Shown piece after piece: positions 26,029 to 34,821 of a stretch of 64,000 bases of DNA. The position numbers were made by a program, and so were the translations under genes. The notes beneath the pieces were generated by a model that saw nothing but the letters and a program-made list of their open reading frames with translations, had not been told where the DNA came from and searched no databases. Origin of the DNA: Kribbella flavida DSM 17836. Its GTDB lineage: Bacteria > Actinomycetota > Actinomycetes > Propionibacteriales > Kribbellaceae. The DNA lies in contig NC_013729.1 in assembly GCF_000024345.1 (NCBI RefSeq), forward strand, positions 3,286,001 through 3,350,000, written 5' to 3'. Numbering within the stretch: the stretch's first letter is position 1; each line of letters begins with the position of its first letter.

Positions 26029-26781
26029 CTACTCCGCCAGGTTGGTGTCGGCGTAGACGGTCATCGCGTCACGCAGGTACTCGACCAGCGAGTGGTCGTC
26101 AGCCGCGATGTTCTGCCCGAACCGCTCGTCGTCGACGTACAACTGCCCGAGCCCCTTGTACGCCGCCGCGTTCGGCGTCCAGAACAGGCAGGTCACCTCG
26201 TAGTGCAGCTGGATCAGCTCCTGTACGCCGGCGTGTGTCACCTCGGCTCCTTCCGCCTTGAGCGCGGCCAGTCCTTCGTGCACGCGGGCGTACCCCGTCC
26301 GGGCCTTCTCGGCGTCCGCGTCGGACCAGTCCTGCATCCGCCGGTAGCTCGCGTCGACGGCGTCGTCCCCCCAGCGCTCGCGCGCCTCGGCCTCGTACGG
26401 GTTGTGCTGGAAGCCCGCGAAGACCTTGTCGGGTGCCATCTCTCCTCCTTTTCTCAGGTTCTCGATGGTCGTGTCGACGGTCCGCGCCAGCCGCTCGAGC
26501 CGGAGCTGTTCCCGCAGCAACCACTCCTTGTGCCGGCCGAGCACCTCGATCGTGTCCTGCCGGCTCCGGTGGGCGATCACCTCGGCGACGACGTCCAGGC
26601 TCAGCCCGAGATCCCGCAGCAACAGGATCTGCTGCAGCTGCAGGAGCTGATCCTGCTCGTAGTACCGCCGCCCGTTGGGTGCGGTCCGCGCCGGCTCGAG
26701 CAGGCCGATCGCGTGGTAGTGCCGCAGGGTGCGGGCGGTGACGCCCGACGCTTTGGCCACCTCCGCGATCGACCAGGCCAT
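26029..26781 (-). CDS. TipA-like MerR family regulator with antibiotic-binding TipAS domain
   Basis: A 250-residue protein. The N-terminal MerR winged helix ('WSIAEVAKASGVTARTLRHY') is followed by a coiled coil (about 75-115) and a C-terminal TipAS domain ('FAGFQHNPYEAEARERWGDD'). Streptomyces TipAL (about 253 residues) activates its own promoter when its C-terminal domain binds thiopeptides. ATG at 26781 is chosen over a start at 26844 because it begins the MerR fold. A strong internal ribosome site (26442-26452) and ATG at 26439 would give a separate 136-residue TipAS-type protein. Target genes are unknown. Confidence 0.9.
   Translation of the reverse strand: MAWSIAEVAKASGVTARTLRHYHAIGLLEPARTAPNGRRYYEQDQLLQLQQILLLRDLGLSLDVVAEVIAHRSRQDTIEVLGRHKEWLLREQLRLERLARTVDTTIENLRKGGEMAPDKVFAGFQHNPYEAEARERWGDDAVDASYRRMQDWSDADAEKARTGYARVHEGLAALKAEGAEVTHAGVQELIQLHYEVTCLFWTPNAAAYKGLGQLYVDDERFGQNIAADDHSLVEYLRDAMTVYADTNLAE
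26437..26453 (-). promoter_or_regulatory. Internal ribosome-binding site and start for a TipAS-like short product
   Basis: On the minus strand GAAAAGGAGGAGAG directly precedes ATG at 26439, in frame inside the MerR gene. The 136-residue product would be the ligand-binding domain alone, as tipA of Streptomyces lividans makes TipAS (about 144 residues). It is by far the strongest Shine-Dalgarno sequence in this gene. Confidence 0.7.
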
Positions 26782-26822
26782 TCGTTCCGTCCTTCCATCG
26801 ACTGACCGGAACGACGGTAGGT

Positions 26823-26839
26823 GTTGCCGTTGCGTCAAC
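26823..26839 (-). promoter_or_regulatory. Candidate MerR-type operator with overlapping -35
   Basis: A 17-base imperfect palindrome, GTTGACGCAACGGCAAC on the minus strand, lies 42 bases upstream of the start and includes TTGACG as a possible -35. Autoregulation is usual for this family. No convincing -10 at the expected 19-base spacing was found. Confidence 0.35.
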
Positions 26840-26888
26840 TTCACACCGATTTACCGGCCATTTGCCGGTCGGGTTGCGGAGGTTCGCT

Positions 26889-27434
26889 TCATCGGGCGGC
26901 GCGCTCGGCGAGTGCCCGGTTCATCGCGTGGAACTGCGGCTCGATCGTGTCGCGCAGCATGCCGGTCGTGAACGGAACAGCCACGCCGCGGAAGACCTCC
27001 TCCTGGACCAGCCGCGACCGCCCACCCGGCAACGCCTCGATCCGGAACGCGTGCTCGCCGTCGAAGACCCCGCCGACCCCGATCTTGCCGACCCAGCGCA
27101 GTTCCCGGCCCGGGTCGACCGCGAGCAGCTTCGGCGCGAACTCGGTGGTCTTCCCGTTGGTGTCGCGCAGCACGTTGGTGATCGTCGCCCCGGCCCGCAG
27201 TTCGCCGGCGGAGGAGACGATGAACGGATTCCACTCCGGGTACGCCGCCCGGTCGGCGAGCACCTTCCACACCTGCTCCGGGGTGGCGTCGATCTCGATC
27301 TCGGTCCGCAGCACGGTGGGCCGGGCGATCGCGTAGACGGCGTACCCGATCAGCAGGACGAGAAGGACGCCGAGTCCCAGGAACAGCCGGCGGCGTACCG
27401 GGCTCTTCGTGCGGGCGGTGGTGGTGGCGGTCAT
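26889..27434 (-). CDS. Membrane-anchored SRPBCC (polyketide cyclase-like) protein
   Basis: A 181-residue protein with an N-terminal membrane helix (residues 16-37) and an SRPBCC/START-like lipid- or ligand-binding domain ('RTEIEIDATPEQVWKVLADR', 'YPEWNPFIVSSAGEL'). The catalytic role, if any, is unknown. Its start overlaps the stop of the upstream TetR gene by 4 bases, so it is probably in the TetR operon and repressed by it. Confidence 0.82.
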   Translation of the reverse strand: MTATTTARTKSPVRRRLFLGLGVLLVLLIGYAVYAIARPTVLRTEIEIDATPEQVWKVLADRAAYPEWNPFIVSSAGELRAGATITNVLRDTNGKTTEFAPKLLAVDPGRELRWVGKIGVGGVFDGEHAFRIEALPGGRSRLVQEEVFRGVAVPFTTGMLRDTIEPQFHAMNRALAERAAR

Positions 27435-27991
27435 CTGGACTCCTCAGGTCCGAGGACGCTGCGCACGAGCGACCTCGCGTAGTCGGGCGTGAGCGGCTCA
27501 CCGGTGACGAGGAGCCGGTAGTAGAGCGGTCCGACCAGCTGGTCGACCAGTACGGCGGGCTGCACGTCGTGGAGCACGACTCCCACCCGCTGCGCCTCGG
27601 CGACGACGGCGGTGACCGCGCGGTGCCGATCGGCCCAGAGCGCCCGGACGCTCTCCCCGACACGCGGTTCGCGGGCGGCCGCGGCGGCGAGGTCGGCGAT
27701 CAGGCTGGTCGGGGTGGCGGTCAGGTTGGCGGCGATCGCGGTGACGAGGTCGGTGAGGTCGCGCCGGGGATCGTCGGTGGGTTCGAACGGGACGTCGGAC
27801 CGCAGGTGACCGATGAGCGCGACGACCAGCTCGGCCTTGGACGGCCAGCGGCGGTAGATCGTCGTCTTGGCCACGCCGGCTTGCTCGGCGACACGGTCCA
27901 TGGAGAGGCCTTCGTAGCCGCGCGCTTCGATCTCGGCCGCGGCGGCGGCGAGGACTCTGCTGCCGACCTCGGCGTTGCGGGGGCGGATCAT
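27431..27991 (-). CDS. TetR family transcriptional regulator
   Basis: A 186-residue TetR-type repressor. The helix-turn-helix is 'LSMDRVAEQAGVAKTTIYRR' followed by WPSKAELV; the C-terminal half is a TetR_C_11-like ligand domain. It is the first gene of a two-gene operon with the SRPBCC protein. A 36-base palindrome at 28001-28036 begins ten bases upstream of the start codon and is the likely autoregulatory operator. Confidence 0.92.
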   Translation of the reverse strand: MIRPRNAEVGSRVLAAAAAEIEARGYEGLSMDRVAEQAGVAKTTIYRRWPSKAELVVALIGHLRSDVPFEPTDDPRRDLTDLVTAIAANLTATPTSLIADLAAAAAREPRVGESVRALWADRHRAVTAVVAEAQRVGVVLHDVQPAVLVDQLVGPLYYRLLVTGEPLTPDYARSLVRSVLGPEESR

Positions 27992-28000
27992 GGAGTTCCT

Positions 28001-28036
28001 TTCCGCTACTGTGGTTGCGAAACTACGGTAGCGGAA
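28001..28036. promoter_or_regulatory. TetR operator palindrome
   Basis: TTCCGCTAC (28001-28009) and GTAGCGGAA (28028-28036) are perfect inverted arms around an 18-base partly symmetric centre (GTGGTT...AACTAC). It is placed over the promoter of the TetR gene and upstream of the divergent kinase gene, so binding could control both. Confidence 0.75.
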
Positions 28037-28143
28037 TACGGCGAGTCGACCAAGTGGCTTGGGTGCGGACGGGCGGAAGCACGGCGACGGAGTGACCGCG
28101 CTCGAGGCGATTGCGCACCCGCCGATGCGGCAGGATCGGGTGG

Positions 28144-29049
28144 GTGGATGGATTCGAGGCGATCGCGGCCAGTGCTGTTCCGTTGACGGGTGGGTACGGC
28201 GGCGAGACGTTTGCGGTGAGCGCGGCCGGCGAGGATGCCGTGCTCAAGTTGTACGCGCAGCAGCCGGGACGAGCTGCCGTTGACGCCGCGCTGCTGCGGC
28301 TCGTCCGTGGGCTGCTGCCGGTGCCGCGGGTGCTGGATGTGCAGGTCGACGAGGTCGGCGGCGATCCGACGTACCTGCTGACCGAGCGACTCCCGGGGAT
28401 CAACCTGCAGACCTTCCTGGAGACGGCGACGGAAGCCCAGCGGGAATCGGTCGGCGGTCAGCTGGGGGAGTTGCTGGTCCGGCTGAGTGGGATGCCGTTC
28501 CTGACCTTCGGCCAGTTCCGCGGCAGCGACCTGGCGATCGAGTCGTTCGGCAGCGGAGGTCTGACCCAGTGGGTGGATCACCACCTCGGCGCCCTGAACC
28601 TGAATGAGGAGCAGAGCGACAGCCTGCGGACCGTGATCGACCGAGCCGAGGACCTGTCCGACACCGGCGTGCAGCGGATCTGCCTCGTGCACAGCGACTT
28701 CAACGCCAAGAATCTGCTCGTCGACCCGGAGACCGCCCGGATCACCGGTCTGGTGGACTGGGAGTTCGCGCACGCCGGTTCGCCGTACGCCGATCTCGGC
28801 AACCTGTTGCGATTCGGCACCGATCCGGTCCTGGAGCGGGCCGCGCTGCGCGTCGTCCGGGAGACTGGTCCGGAGCTGGGGGACCGGCTCGTCGAGCGGG
28901 CCCGGGCGGCCGACCTGTGGGCGTTGATCGACCTCGCCGCACGCGCCGGGACGAACCGGGTGGCGACCGCGGCGCACGCGCTGATCACCCGGATGGCCGA
29001 CACCGGCGACCTCGCCGCGGGCCGCCCGGATCCGGACGTCGTACATTGA
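28144..29049 (+). CDS. Aminoglycoside phosphotransferase (APH) family kinase-like protein
   Basis: A 301-residue protein of the APH/choline kinase fold. The catalytic loop is 'CLVHSDFNAKNLLVD' (HxDxxxxN) and the metal-binding aspartate is in 'LVDWEFAHAG'. The N-terminal lobe is 'GYGGETFAVSAAGEDAVLKL'. It may phosphorylate a small molecule; resistance is not implied. GTG at 28144 is the most likely start. Confidence 0.85.
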   Translation: MDGFEAIAASAVPLTGGYGGETFAVSAAGEDAVLKLYAQQPGRAAVDAALLRLVRGLLPVPRVLDVQVDEVGGDPTYLLTERLPGINLQTFLETATEAQRESVGGQLGELLVRLSGMPFLTFGQFRGSDLAIESFGSGGLTQWVDHHLGALNLNEEQSDSLRTVIDRAEDLSDTGVQRICLVHSDFNAKNLLVDPETARITGLVDWEFAHAGSPYADLGNLLRFGTDPVLERAALRVVRETGPELGDRLVERARAADLWALIDLAARAGTNRVATAAHALITRMADTGDLAAGRPDPDVVH

Positions 29050-29107
29050 GATCAGGACGGCGTCGGGTGACCTCGGCGGGCGGCCGGTGCTGACCGGGTG
29101 CCCCGGG

Positions 29108-29137
29108 TTGTGCTGCCTTCCGCGATACCCGTATTCT
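29108..29137 (+). promoter_or_regulatory. Candidate rpsA promoter
   Basis: TTGTGC (29108-29113) and TATTCT (29132-29137) are spaced by 18 bases, giving a leader of about 155 bases before the rpsA ATG. The leader has no strong SD; CGGAG lies at 29283-29287. S1 mRNA leaders often bind their own product, but no known fold was recognised. Confidence 0.4.
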
Positions 29138-29298
29138 GTGAGATGCGCTATGGGCCTGCGCGACCTCGGACGGAGTAGGCTCGTGCTCGCAGCAGTCGGT
29201 GGTGAATCTGTCCTCTCAGAGCTTTCCAACGGTTTGGTGCGATCCAACGGCCCGTGCGCACCCGCACGACACCATCAGCCCACGGAGCAACCCACCAC

Positions 29299-30777
29299 AT
29301 GACGGCCAGCATCGAGGCACCTCTCGACCCCGCAGTACGCAGCACCCCGCAGGTAGCGGTCAATGACATCGGGTCGGAGGAAGACTTCCTCGCGGCGATC
29401 GATCTGACCATCAAGTACTTCAACGACGGCGACATCGTTGAGGGGACCATCGTCAAGGTCGACCGGGACGAGGTTCTCCTCGACATCGGTTACAAGACCG
29501 AAGGCGTCATCCCGTCGCGCGAGCTGTCGATCAAGCACGACGTCGACCCGAACGAGGTCGTCAACGTCGGCGATCACGTCGAGGCCCTGGTTCTCCAGAA
29601 GGAGGACAAGGAAGGCCGTCTGATCCTGTCCAAGAAGCGCGCTCAGTACGAGAAGGCGTGGGGCACGATCGAGAAGATCAAGGAAGAGGACGGCGTCGTC
29701 ACCGGCACCGTCATCGAGGTCGTCAAGGGTGGACTCATCCTGGACATCGGCCTGCGTGGCTTCCTGCCGGCCTCGCTCGTCGAGATGCGTCGGGTCCGCG
29801 ACCTCCAGCCGTACGTCGGCCAGGAGATCGAGGCCAAGATCATCGAGCTCGACAAGAACCGCAACAACGTGGTCCTGTCGCGTCGTGCGTGGCTGGAGCA
29901 GACGCAGTCCGAGGTGCGGATGAACTTCCTCACCCAGCTGCAGAAGGGCCAGATCCGCAAGGGTGTCGTGTCCTCGATCGTCAACTTCGGTGCGTTCGTG
30001 GACCTCGGCGGCGTCGACGGTCTGGTGCACGTCTCCGAGCTGTCCTGGAAGCACATCGACCACCCGACCGAGGTCGTCGAGGTCGGCCAGGAGGTCACCG
30101 TCGAGGTGCTGGACGTCGACATGGACCGCGAGCGCGTCTCGCTGTCGCTGAAGGCGACCCAGGAAGACCCGTGGCAGCAGTTCGCCCGGACCCACCAGAT
30201 GGGCCAGATCGTGCCCGGCAAGGTCACCAAGCTGGTTCCGTTCGGTGCGTTCGTCCGCGTCGAGGAGGGCATCGAGGGCCTGGTGCACATCTCCGAGCTG
30301 GCCGAGCGTCACGTCGAGATCCCCGAGCAGGTCGTCCAGGTCAACGACGACGTCATGGTCAAGATCATCGACATCGACCTCGAGCGTCGCCGGATCTCGC
30401 TGTCGCTGAAGCAGGCCAACGAGGGTGTCGACCCGGTCTCCGACGACTTCGACCCCACGCTGTACGGCATGGCGGCGACGTACGACGACCAGGGCAACTA
30501 CGTCTACCCCGACGGCTTCGACCCCGAGACCGGCGAGTGGCTCGAGGGCTTCGACAAGCAGCGTGAGGAGTGGGAGCGGCAGTACGCCGAGGCCCACGCG
30601 CGCTGGGAGGCCCACAAGAAGCAGATCGAGGAGGCCAAGTCGGCCGACGTCGAGGCCGGCGAGGCGTCGACGTACTCCTCCGCCGCGGCCCCGAAGGACG
30701 ACGCTCCCGTCGAGGGCGCGCTCGCTTCCGACGAGGCGCTCCAGGCGCTCCGCGAGAAGCTGACCGGCCAGGGCTGA
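29299..30777 (+). CDS. rpsA: 30S ribosomal protein S1
   Basis: A 492-residue S1 protein with four S1 RNA-binding repeats (about 45-115, 130-195, 212-282 and 299-368), the four-repeat actinobacterial form. The repeats carry 'VDRDEVLLDIGYKTEG', 'NFGAFVDLGGVDGLVHVSEL' and 'PFGAFVRVEEGIEGLVHISE'. The C-terminal tail is charged and disordered. ATG at 29299 starts the family N-terminus 'MTASIEAP'; an ORF start at 29254 is not supported. A perfect hairpin follows the stop. Confidence 0.97.
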   Translation: MTASIEAPLDPAVRSTPQVAVNDIGSEEDFLAAIDLTIKYFNDGDIVEGTIVKVDRDEVLLDIGYKTEGVIPSRELSIKHDVDPNEVVNVGDHVEALVLQKEDKEGRLILSKKRAQYEKAWGTIEKIKEEDGVVTGTVIEVVKGGLILDIGLRGFLPASLVEMRRVRDLQPYVGQEIEAKIIELDKNRNNVVLSRRAWLEQTQSEVRMNFLTQLQKGQIRKGVVSSIVNFGAFVDLGGVDGLVHVSELSWKHIDHPTEVVEVGQEVTVEVLDVDMDRERVSLSLKATQEDPWQQFARTHQMGQIVPGKVTKLVPFGAFVRVEEGIEGLVHISELAERHVEIPEQVVQVNDDVMVKIIDIDLERRRISLSLKQANEGVDPVSDDFDPTLYGMAATYDDQGNYVYPDGFDPETGEWLEGFDKQREEWERQYAEAHARWEAHKKQIEEAKSADVEAGEASTYSSAAAPKDDAPVEGALASDEALQALREKLTGQG

Positions 30778-30793
30778 GCCACCCGCAGTACCC

Positions 30794-30830
30794 GAGACCC
30801 CCGCACCCCCGTACTGGGTGCGGGGGTCTC
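30794..30830 (+). terminator. rpsA terminator hairpin
   Basis: GAGACCCCCGCACCC (30794-30808) pairs perfectly over 15 bases with GGGTGCGGGGGTCTC (30816-30830), loop of seven. There is no long T-run, as is common in actinobacteria. It begins 17 bases after the rpsA stop. Confidence 0.8.
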
Positions 30831-30865
30831 GCCCGTTCCAGGACGCACCGGAGATCCGCCTCTGA

Positions 30866-31135
30866 CGGCACCGACGATCGGGCCCTACCGACGGGAGCGG
30901 CGCGCTGTGGTGGCTCGAGGTCAGGCCGGAGCATCGCGGACGTGGTCTCGGTGCGGCTCTGCTCGGTACGGCGCTGCGGTTGCTGGCCGCTCGGGGCGCC
31001 GACCAGGTGGTCCTGTCCGTCGATGACGACGCGCCGGCGGGTGATCCGCGCGATCGCACCGCGGCCAAGCGGCTCGACGCGCGGGCGGGCTTCCGCGAAG
31101 TCGACCGGCTGTGGTCGTACCGGCTGCTTCGCTAG
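30866..31135 (+). pseudogene. Remnant of a GNAT acetyltransferase (C-terminal part only)
   Basis: An open stretch in frame 2 from after a stop at 30863 to TAG at 31133 translates as the C-terminal half of a GNAT enzyme: 'LWWLEVRPEHRGRGLGAALL' (acetyl-CoA loop R-G-x-G-x-G/A) ending 'AKRLDARAGFREVDRLWSYR'. There is no start codon before this motif and the N-terminal strands are missing, so the gene is truncated. It sits between the rpsA terminator and the converging SARP gene. Confidence 0.7.
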
Positions 31136-31172
31136 GCAGCGCCGAGAAGCGCATCGGCCGGATGAGCTGGGC

Positions 31173-33932
31173 TCAGTGGTCCAGCAGGTTTCGGAGGGTG
31201 GTGCGGCTGAGGTCGGCGGTGTCGGGCATGCCGGTTTCGGTGAAGAGGTCGAGGGCGGTCTGCCACTGGGCGCGGGCTTCGGGGTGGTTGCCGGCGGCAT
31301 GCAGCGCATGGCCGAGGTTTGTCAGGGTGGAGGCTTCGGCCCAGCGGTCGAGGAGGTCGCGGCTGATTTCCAGTGACTGCTGGTAGTACCGGACGGCCGC
31401 GGCCTGGTCGCCCACGGCCAGCCAGGCGGTGGCGAGCGTGTCGAGCGCGAAGGACTCCGCGCGGCGCTCGCCGGCGCGTCGGTTCAGGGTGACTGCACGG
31501 TCTGCTTCGTTGACGGCGTCGCGGGCGCGCCCGACGGCCAGGTAGTTGTCCGCGAGACCTCGGTGGTTGCGTGCTTCCACAACGGGGTCGTCGGCTCCTT
31601 CAAGAGCGACGATCGCCTGCTGGTGCCGGCTGATCGCGGCCTGCGGATCTCCGGACCGGCGGTAGAGCCGGCCCAGGTCGGTCAGCACCCAACCACGGCC
31701 TCGGTCGTCGCCGATCAGCTCGAACAACCTCATCGCATGCTCGAGATGCTTGAAAGCCTGCGCCAGGTCGCCGCGCTGGAAGTAGGCCCGGCCGGCGTTG
31801 TGCGCCGTCGCAGCCTCACCGGCGGTGTCACCGGACAGCTGAGCCGCCTCCAGCGCCACCCGCTGCGTGTCGAAGATGTCGTCCAGCGCGCGTACGTAGA
31901 CCAGGTAGGGCCAGAGCGCGCCAGCCAACCGGTACGCCGCCCGGTGGTGTCCGTGGCGCGCGGCATCGTGCACCGCGGCGACCAGGACCTGCCGCTCCCG
32001 GTTGAACCAGCTGACCGCTGTACCGGTGTCGTCGAAGGCCAGCGGTGTCTGCCCCGCCGGCGGTGCACCGAAGTCCAGCAAGGGGCGAGTCCGGTCCAGC
32101 GCCTTCTTGGCGCTGAGGGCCGAGTGCGCGTACCAGTCCAGCAACCGACCGCGAGCTTCCTCCCGCTGAGCCGGTCGTTCGAACTGTTCCGCCAAGCTGA
32201 CTGAGTACACCCGCAGCAGGTCGTGCAGCTGGTACCGCTTGCCCGGCTGCTGTTCGAGCAGATGAGCTCCGACCAGGCCATCGAGACGCTGAGCCGCTTG
32301 CCGGGTCGTCGCGCCCGCCAGCGCGGCAGCAGCTTCCAGGCTGAGGTCCTGCGCCGGATGCAGCGCCAGCAAGCGGAACATCTGGGCCCGTTCCGGCTCC
32401 AGGACCTGGTAGGACCAGTCGAAGACCACTCGGAGCGCGCCGTCGTCGTCCTCGTCGACGTCCAGCACCTTCAGCCGGTCCGGGTGGTCAAGCAGCTCCG
32501 CGATCAGCGACCGTACGCCGGTCAACGGCTCCCGGGTGACGCGTTCTGCCGCGATTGCCAGCGCCAACGGGAGGTGACCGCAGAGCTGGGCCAGCTCCGC
32601 GAGCTCGTCCCCGGTCGCCCGCACCCCATGCGGCCGGAAGGTCGCCGTCAGGTACGCCGTGGAGTCGTCGGCGCTGAAGCGGTCCAGGGCGATGCGGTGA
32701 GCGCCCTCGCGAGCGGCCAGCGAACGCAGCTGACTGCGGCTGGTGATCAGCACGAGGCAGCCAGCCCCTGGCAGCAACGGCCGGACCTGCTCAGCGTCGC
32801 GCGCGTTGTCCAACAGGATGAGCACCTTGCGGTCTGCGAGAACTGTGCGCAGCAGGGCAGTACGAGCGGGGCCGCCGTCCGGTATCTGCGCGCCGGAGAC
32901 GCCAAGGCCACGCAGCAGCATGTCCAGCGCGACCTCCGGATGCATCGGCTCTCCTGGGCCGTAGCCCTGGAGGTTCAGGTACAGCTGGCCGTCCGGGAAG
33001 CGCTGAGCGACCCGATGAGCCCAGTGCAGGGCCAGCGAGGTCTTGCCGACGCCGCCCTGACCGTGCACCGCGAGGATCGTCAGCGCCCGCTCGTGAACCG
33101 AGCTGAGCGAGTCCAGCCGGGCAAGGGCTTTCGCGCGACCGGTGAAGCGCGCTGGACTGGGTGGGAGCTGGCGTGGCGGCTCAGCCGGAGCAGCGTGATT
33201 GCCGGATGGCTCGGTTGCCTCCAGCAGTTCGGCGTACAGGAGGCGTAGTTGGGCTTCCGGGTCGACGCCGAGCTCGTCCGCCAGCCGGCGACGCAGCTCC
33301 TCGTACAGGGTGAGGGCCTCGGCTGGCCGGCCCGAGCGGTGCAGGGCGGTGAGGAGCCGGAGCCACAGCGACTCCCGGAGCGGGTGCCTTGCGGTGAGCT
33401 CGCGCAGCTCCGGCAGCGCGCTCTCCTGACGGCCGGCTGCGAGGTCCAGGTCGATCCGGCGTTCGACGGCGGACAGGTACGCCTCAGTCAGCCTCGGGCT
33501 CTGCTCTTGCTCCAGCCAGTCGGAGCGGATGCCGCCGAACGGTTCACCTCGCCAGAGCCCGAGTGCGGCGGTGAGCCGTTCGCGTTGGGCTGCGGCATCG
33601 GCGGCAGAGTCGGCCGACTCGATCAGCTGCATGAACCGGTGCACGTCCACTTTCGCCGGGTCGATCCGCAGCGCGTAGCCGCCCGGCGTGGTGTCGACGC
33701 GCAGGTGCGGCGCGAGCAGCGTGCGCAGCCGGGCGACGGAGGTCTGCACGCTGGGTCGCAGGTTGGCTGGGGGAGCGTCACCCCAGAGGCGCTGACCGAT
33801 CGCATCGACGGAGACGGCGTCGGGTGCGGCCAGCGCGAGGATCGCCAGCAGCGTACGGACACGACCTGTCAGGCCCGGGACCGGCTCGTCGCCGCGCACT
33901 GCCTCGAACGGCCCCAGCAGGCGGATCTCCAC
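31173..33932 (-). CDS. AfsR/SARP family transcriptional regulator with NB-ARC and TPR domains
   Basis: A 919-residue regulator. The N-terminal OmpR-type DNA-binding domain ('VEIRLLGPFEAVRGDEPVPG') and bacterial transcriptional activation domain (BTAD) occupy about residues 1-250. An NB-ARC/STAND ATPase follows, with Walker A 'VHGQGGVGKTSLALHWAHRV' and 'KVLILLDNARDAEQV'. The C-terminal 330 residues are TPR repeats. Such proteins often activate secondary metabolite genes; no biosynthetic cluster is visible here. GTG at 33932 begins the conserved domain and has GGAGGG upstream. Confidence 0.93.
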   Translation of the reverse strand: MEIRLLGPFEAVRGDEPVPGLTGRVRTLLAILALAAPDAVSVDAIGQRLWGDAPPANLRPSVQTSVARLRTLLAPHLRVDTTPGGYALRIDPAKVDVHRFMQLIESADSAADAAAQRERLTAALGLWRGEPFGGIRSDWLEQEQSPRLTEAYLSAVERRIDLDLAAGRQESALPELRELTARHPLRESLWLRLLTALHRSGRPAEALTLYEELRRRLADELGVDPEAQLRLLYAELLEATEPSGNHAAPAEPPRQLPPSPARFTGRAKALARLDSLSSVHERALTILAVHGQGGVGKTSLALHWAHRVAQRFPDGQLYLNLQGYGPGEPMHPEVALDMLLRGLGVSGAQIPDGGPARTALLRTVLADRKVLILLDNARDAEQVRPLLPGAGCLVLITSRSQLRSLAAREGAHRIALDRFSADDSTAYLTATFRPHGVRATGDELAELAQLCGHLPLALAIAAERVTREPLTGVRSLIAELLDHPDRLKVLDVDEDDDGALRVVFDWSYQVLEPERAQMFRLLALHPAQDLSLEAAAALAGATTRQAAQRLDGLVGAHLLEQQPGKRYQLHDLLRVYSVSLAEQFERPAQREEARGRLLDWYAHSALSAKKALDRTRPLLDFGAPPAGQTPLAFDDTGTAVSWFNRERQVLVAAVHDAARHGHHRAAYRLAGALWPYLVYVRALDDIFDTQRVALEAAQLSGDTAGEAATAHNAGRAYFQRGDLAQAFKHLEHAMRLFELIGDDRGRGWVLTDLGRLYRRSGDPQAAISRHQQAIVALEGADDPVVEARNHRGLADNYLAVGRARDAVNEADRAVTLNRRAGERRAESFALDTLATAWLAVGDQAAAVRYYQQSLEISRDLLDRWAEASTLTNLGHALHAAGNHPEARAQWQTALDLFTETGMPDTADLSRTTLRNLLDH

Positions 33933-34062
33933 GTCCCCAGTCCCTCCTGTGTGCTCGCGCCGCACCCGGACACCATTCTCCGGCGCAACAGGGTGACCGG
34001 GCCGGCGAGCGAGTGGTGCGGATCGGCGATCGGCCGCCGCGGGGAGTCGGTAGGGTGCTCGG

Positions 34063-34683
34063 GTGCTGAGAGTGGGATTGACCGGGGGAATCGGGTCGGG
34101 CAAGAGCGCGGTGTCCGCGCGACTGGCCGCGCGCGGTGCGGTGGTGATCGACTCGGACGTGCTGGCCCGCGAGGTGGTCGCCCGCGGCACCGACGGGCTG
34201 GCCGAGGTGGTCGCGGTGTTCGGCGACGGCGTACTGACGGCCGACGGTGAGCTGGACCGTCCCGCGGTCGGCAGGATCGTCTTCGGCGACGAGCAGGCCC
34301 GGCGCAGGTTGGAGGCGGTGATCCACCCGCGGGTCCGGGCCCGGGCTGCCGAGATCGAGGCCGCGGCGCCGGCCGACGCGGTGGTGGTGCACGACATCCC
34401 GTTGCTGGTCGAGACCGGTCAGGCCGCCAAGTTCGACCTGGTGCTGGTGGTCGACGTACCGGTCGAGCTGCAGGTCGAGCGGCTCACCTCGCAGCGCGGG
34501 ATGGCCGCGGACGAGGCGCGGCGGCGGATCGCCAGCCAGGCCTCACGCGAGGACCGGCTGGCCGCCGCCGACGTGGTGATCGACAACTCGGGCAGCCTGG
34601 ACGAGCTCGACCGCCGCCTGGACCAGGTCTGGGCCACGCTGACGGCCCGGATCGCAGGCCACGGTCCGGACACGAAAGCGTGA
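34063..34683 (+). CDS. coaE: Dephospho-CoA kinase
   Basis: A 206-residue P-loop kinase catalysing the last step of CoA synthesis. Walker A is 'GLTGGIGSGKSAVS'; 'VVIDSDVLAREVV' and 'VHDIPLLVETG' are family motifs. GTG at 34063 lies six bases after TAGGGT (34051-34056), suggesting a leaderless transcript. The position after rpsA is conserved in actinobacteria. Confidence 0.96.
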   Translation: MLRVGLTGGIGSGKSAVSARLAARGAVVIDSDVLAREVVARGTDGLAEVVAVFGDGVLTADGELDRPAVGRIVFGDEQARRRLEAVIHPRVRARAAEIEAAAPADAVVVHDIPLLVETGQAAKFDLVLVVDVPVELQVERLTSQRGMAADEARRRIASQASREDRLAAADVVIDNSGSLDELDRRLDQVWATLTARIAGHGPDTKA

Positions 34684-34821
34684 CCCCTGCGCGGGAAATG
34701 ATGAAATCGGGCCGGTCTGTACGAGAATCTCGCCGGTCCACCCGGTTGTTGTCCGGCCGGTACGACCACCCCTCGGCGTCGTGCAGGCGCCGGTCCGTTA
34801 GGCCTAGGTTGGGAGGATGGC

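Noticed and set aside
29254..29298. Upstream start for rpsA at 29254
   Set aside because: It adds a non-conserved leader; ATG 29299 begins the family sequence.
30570..31376. A 268-codon plus-strand frame between rpsA and the SARP gene
   Set aside because: It overlaps the rpsA end and terminator in another frame and has only Arg/Gly-rich composition; the real content here is a GNAT remnant in a different frame.
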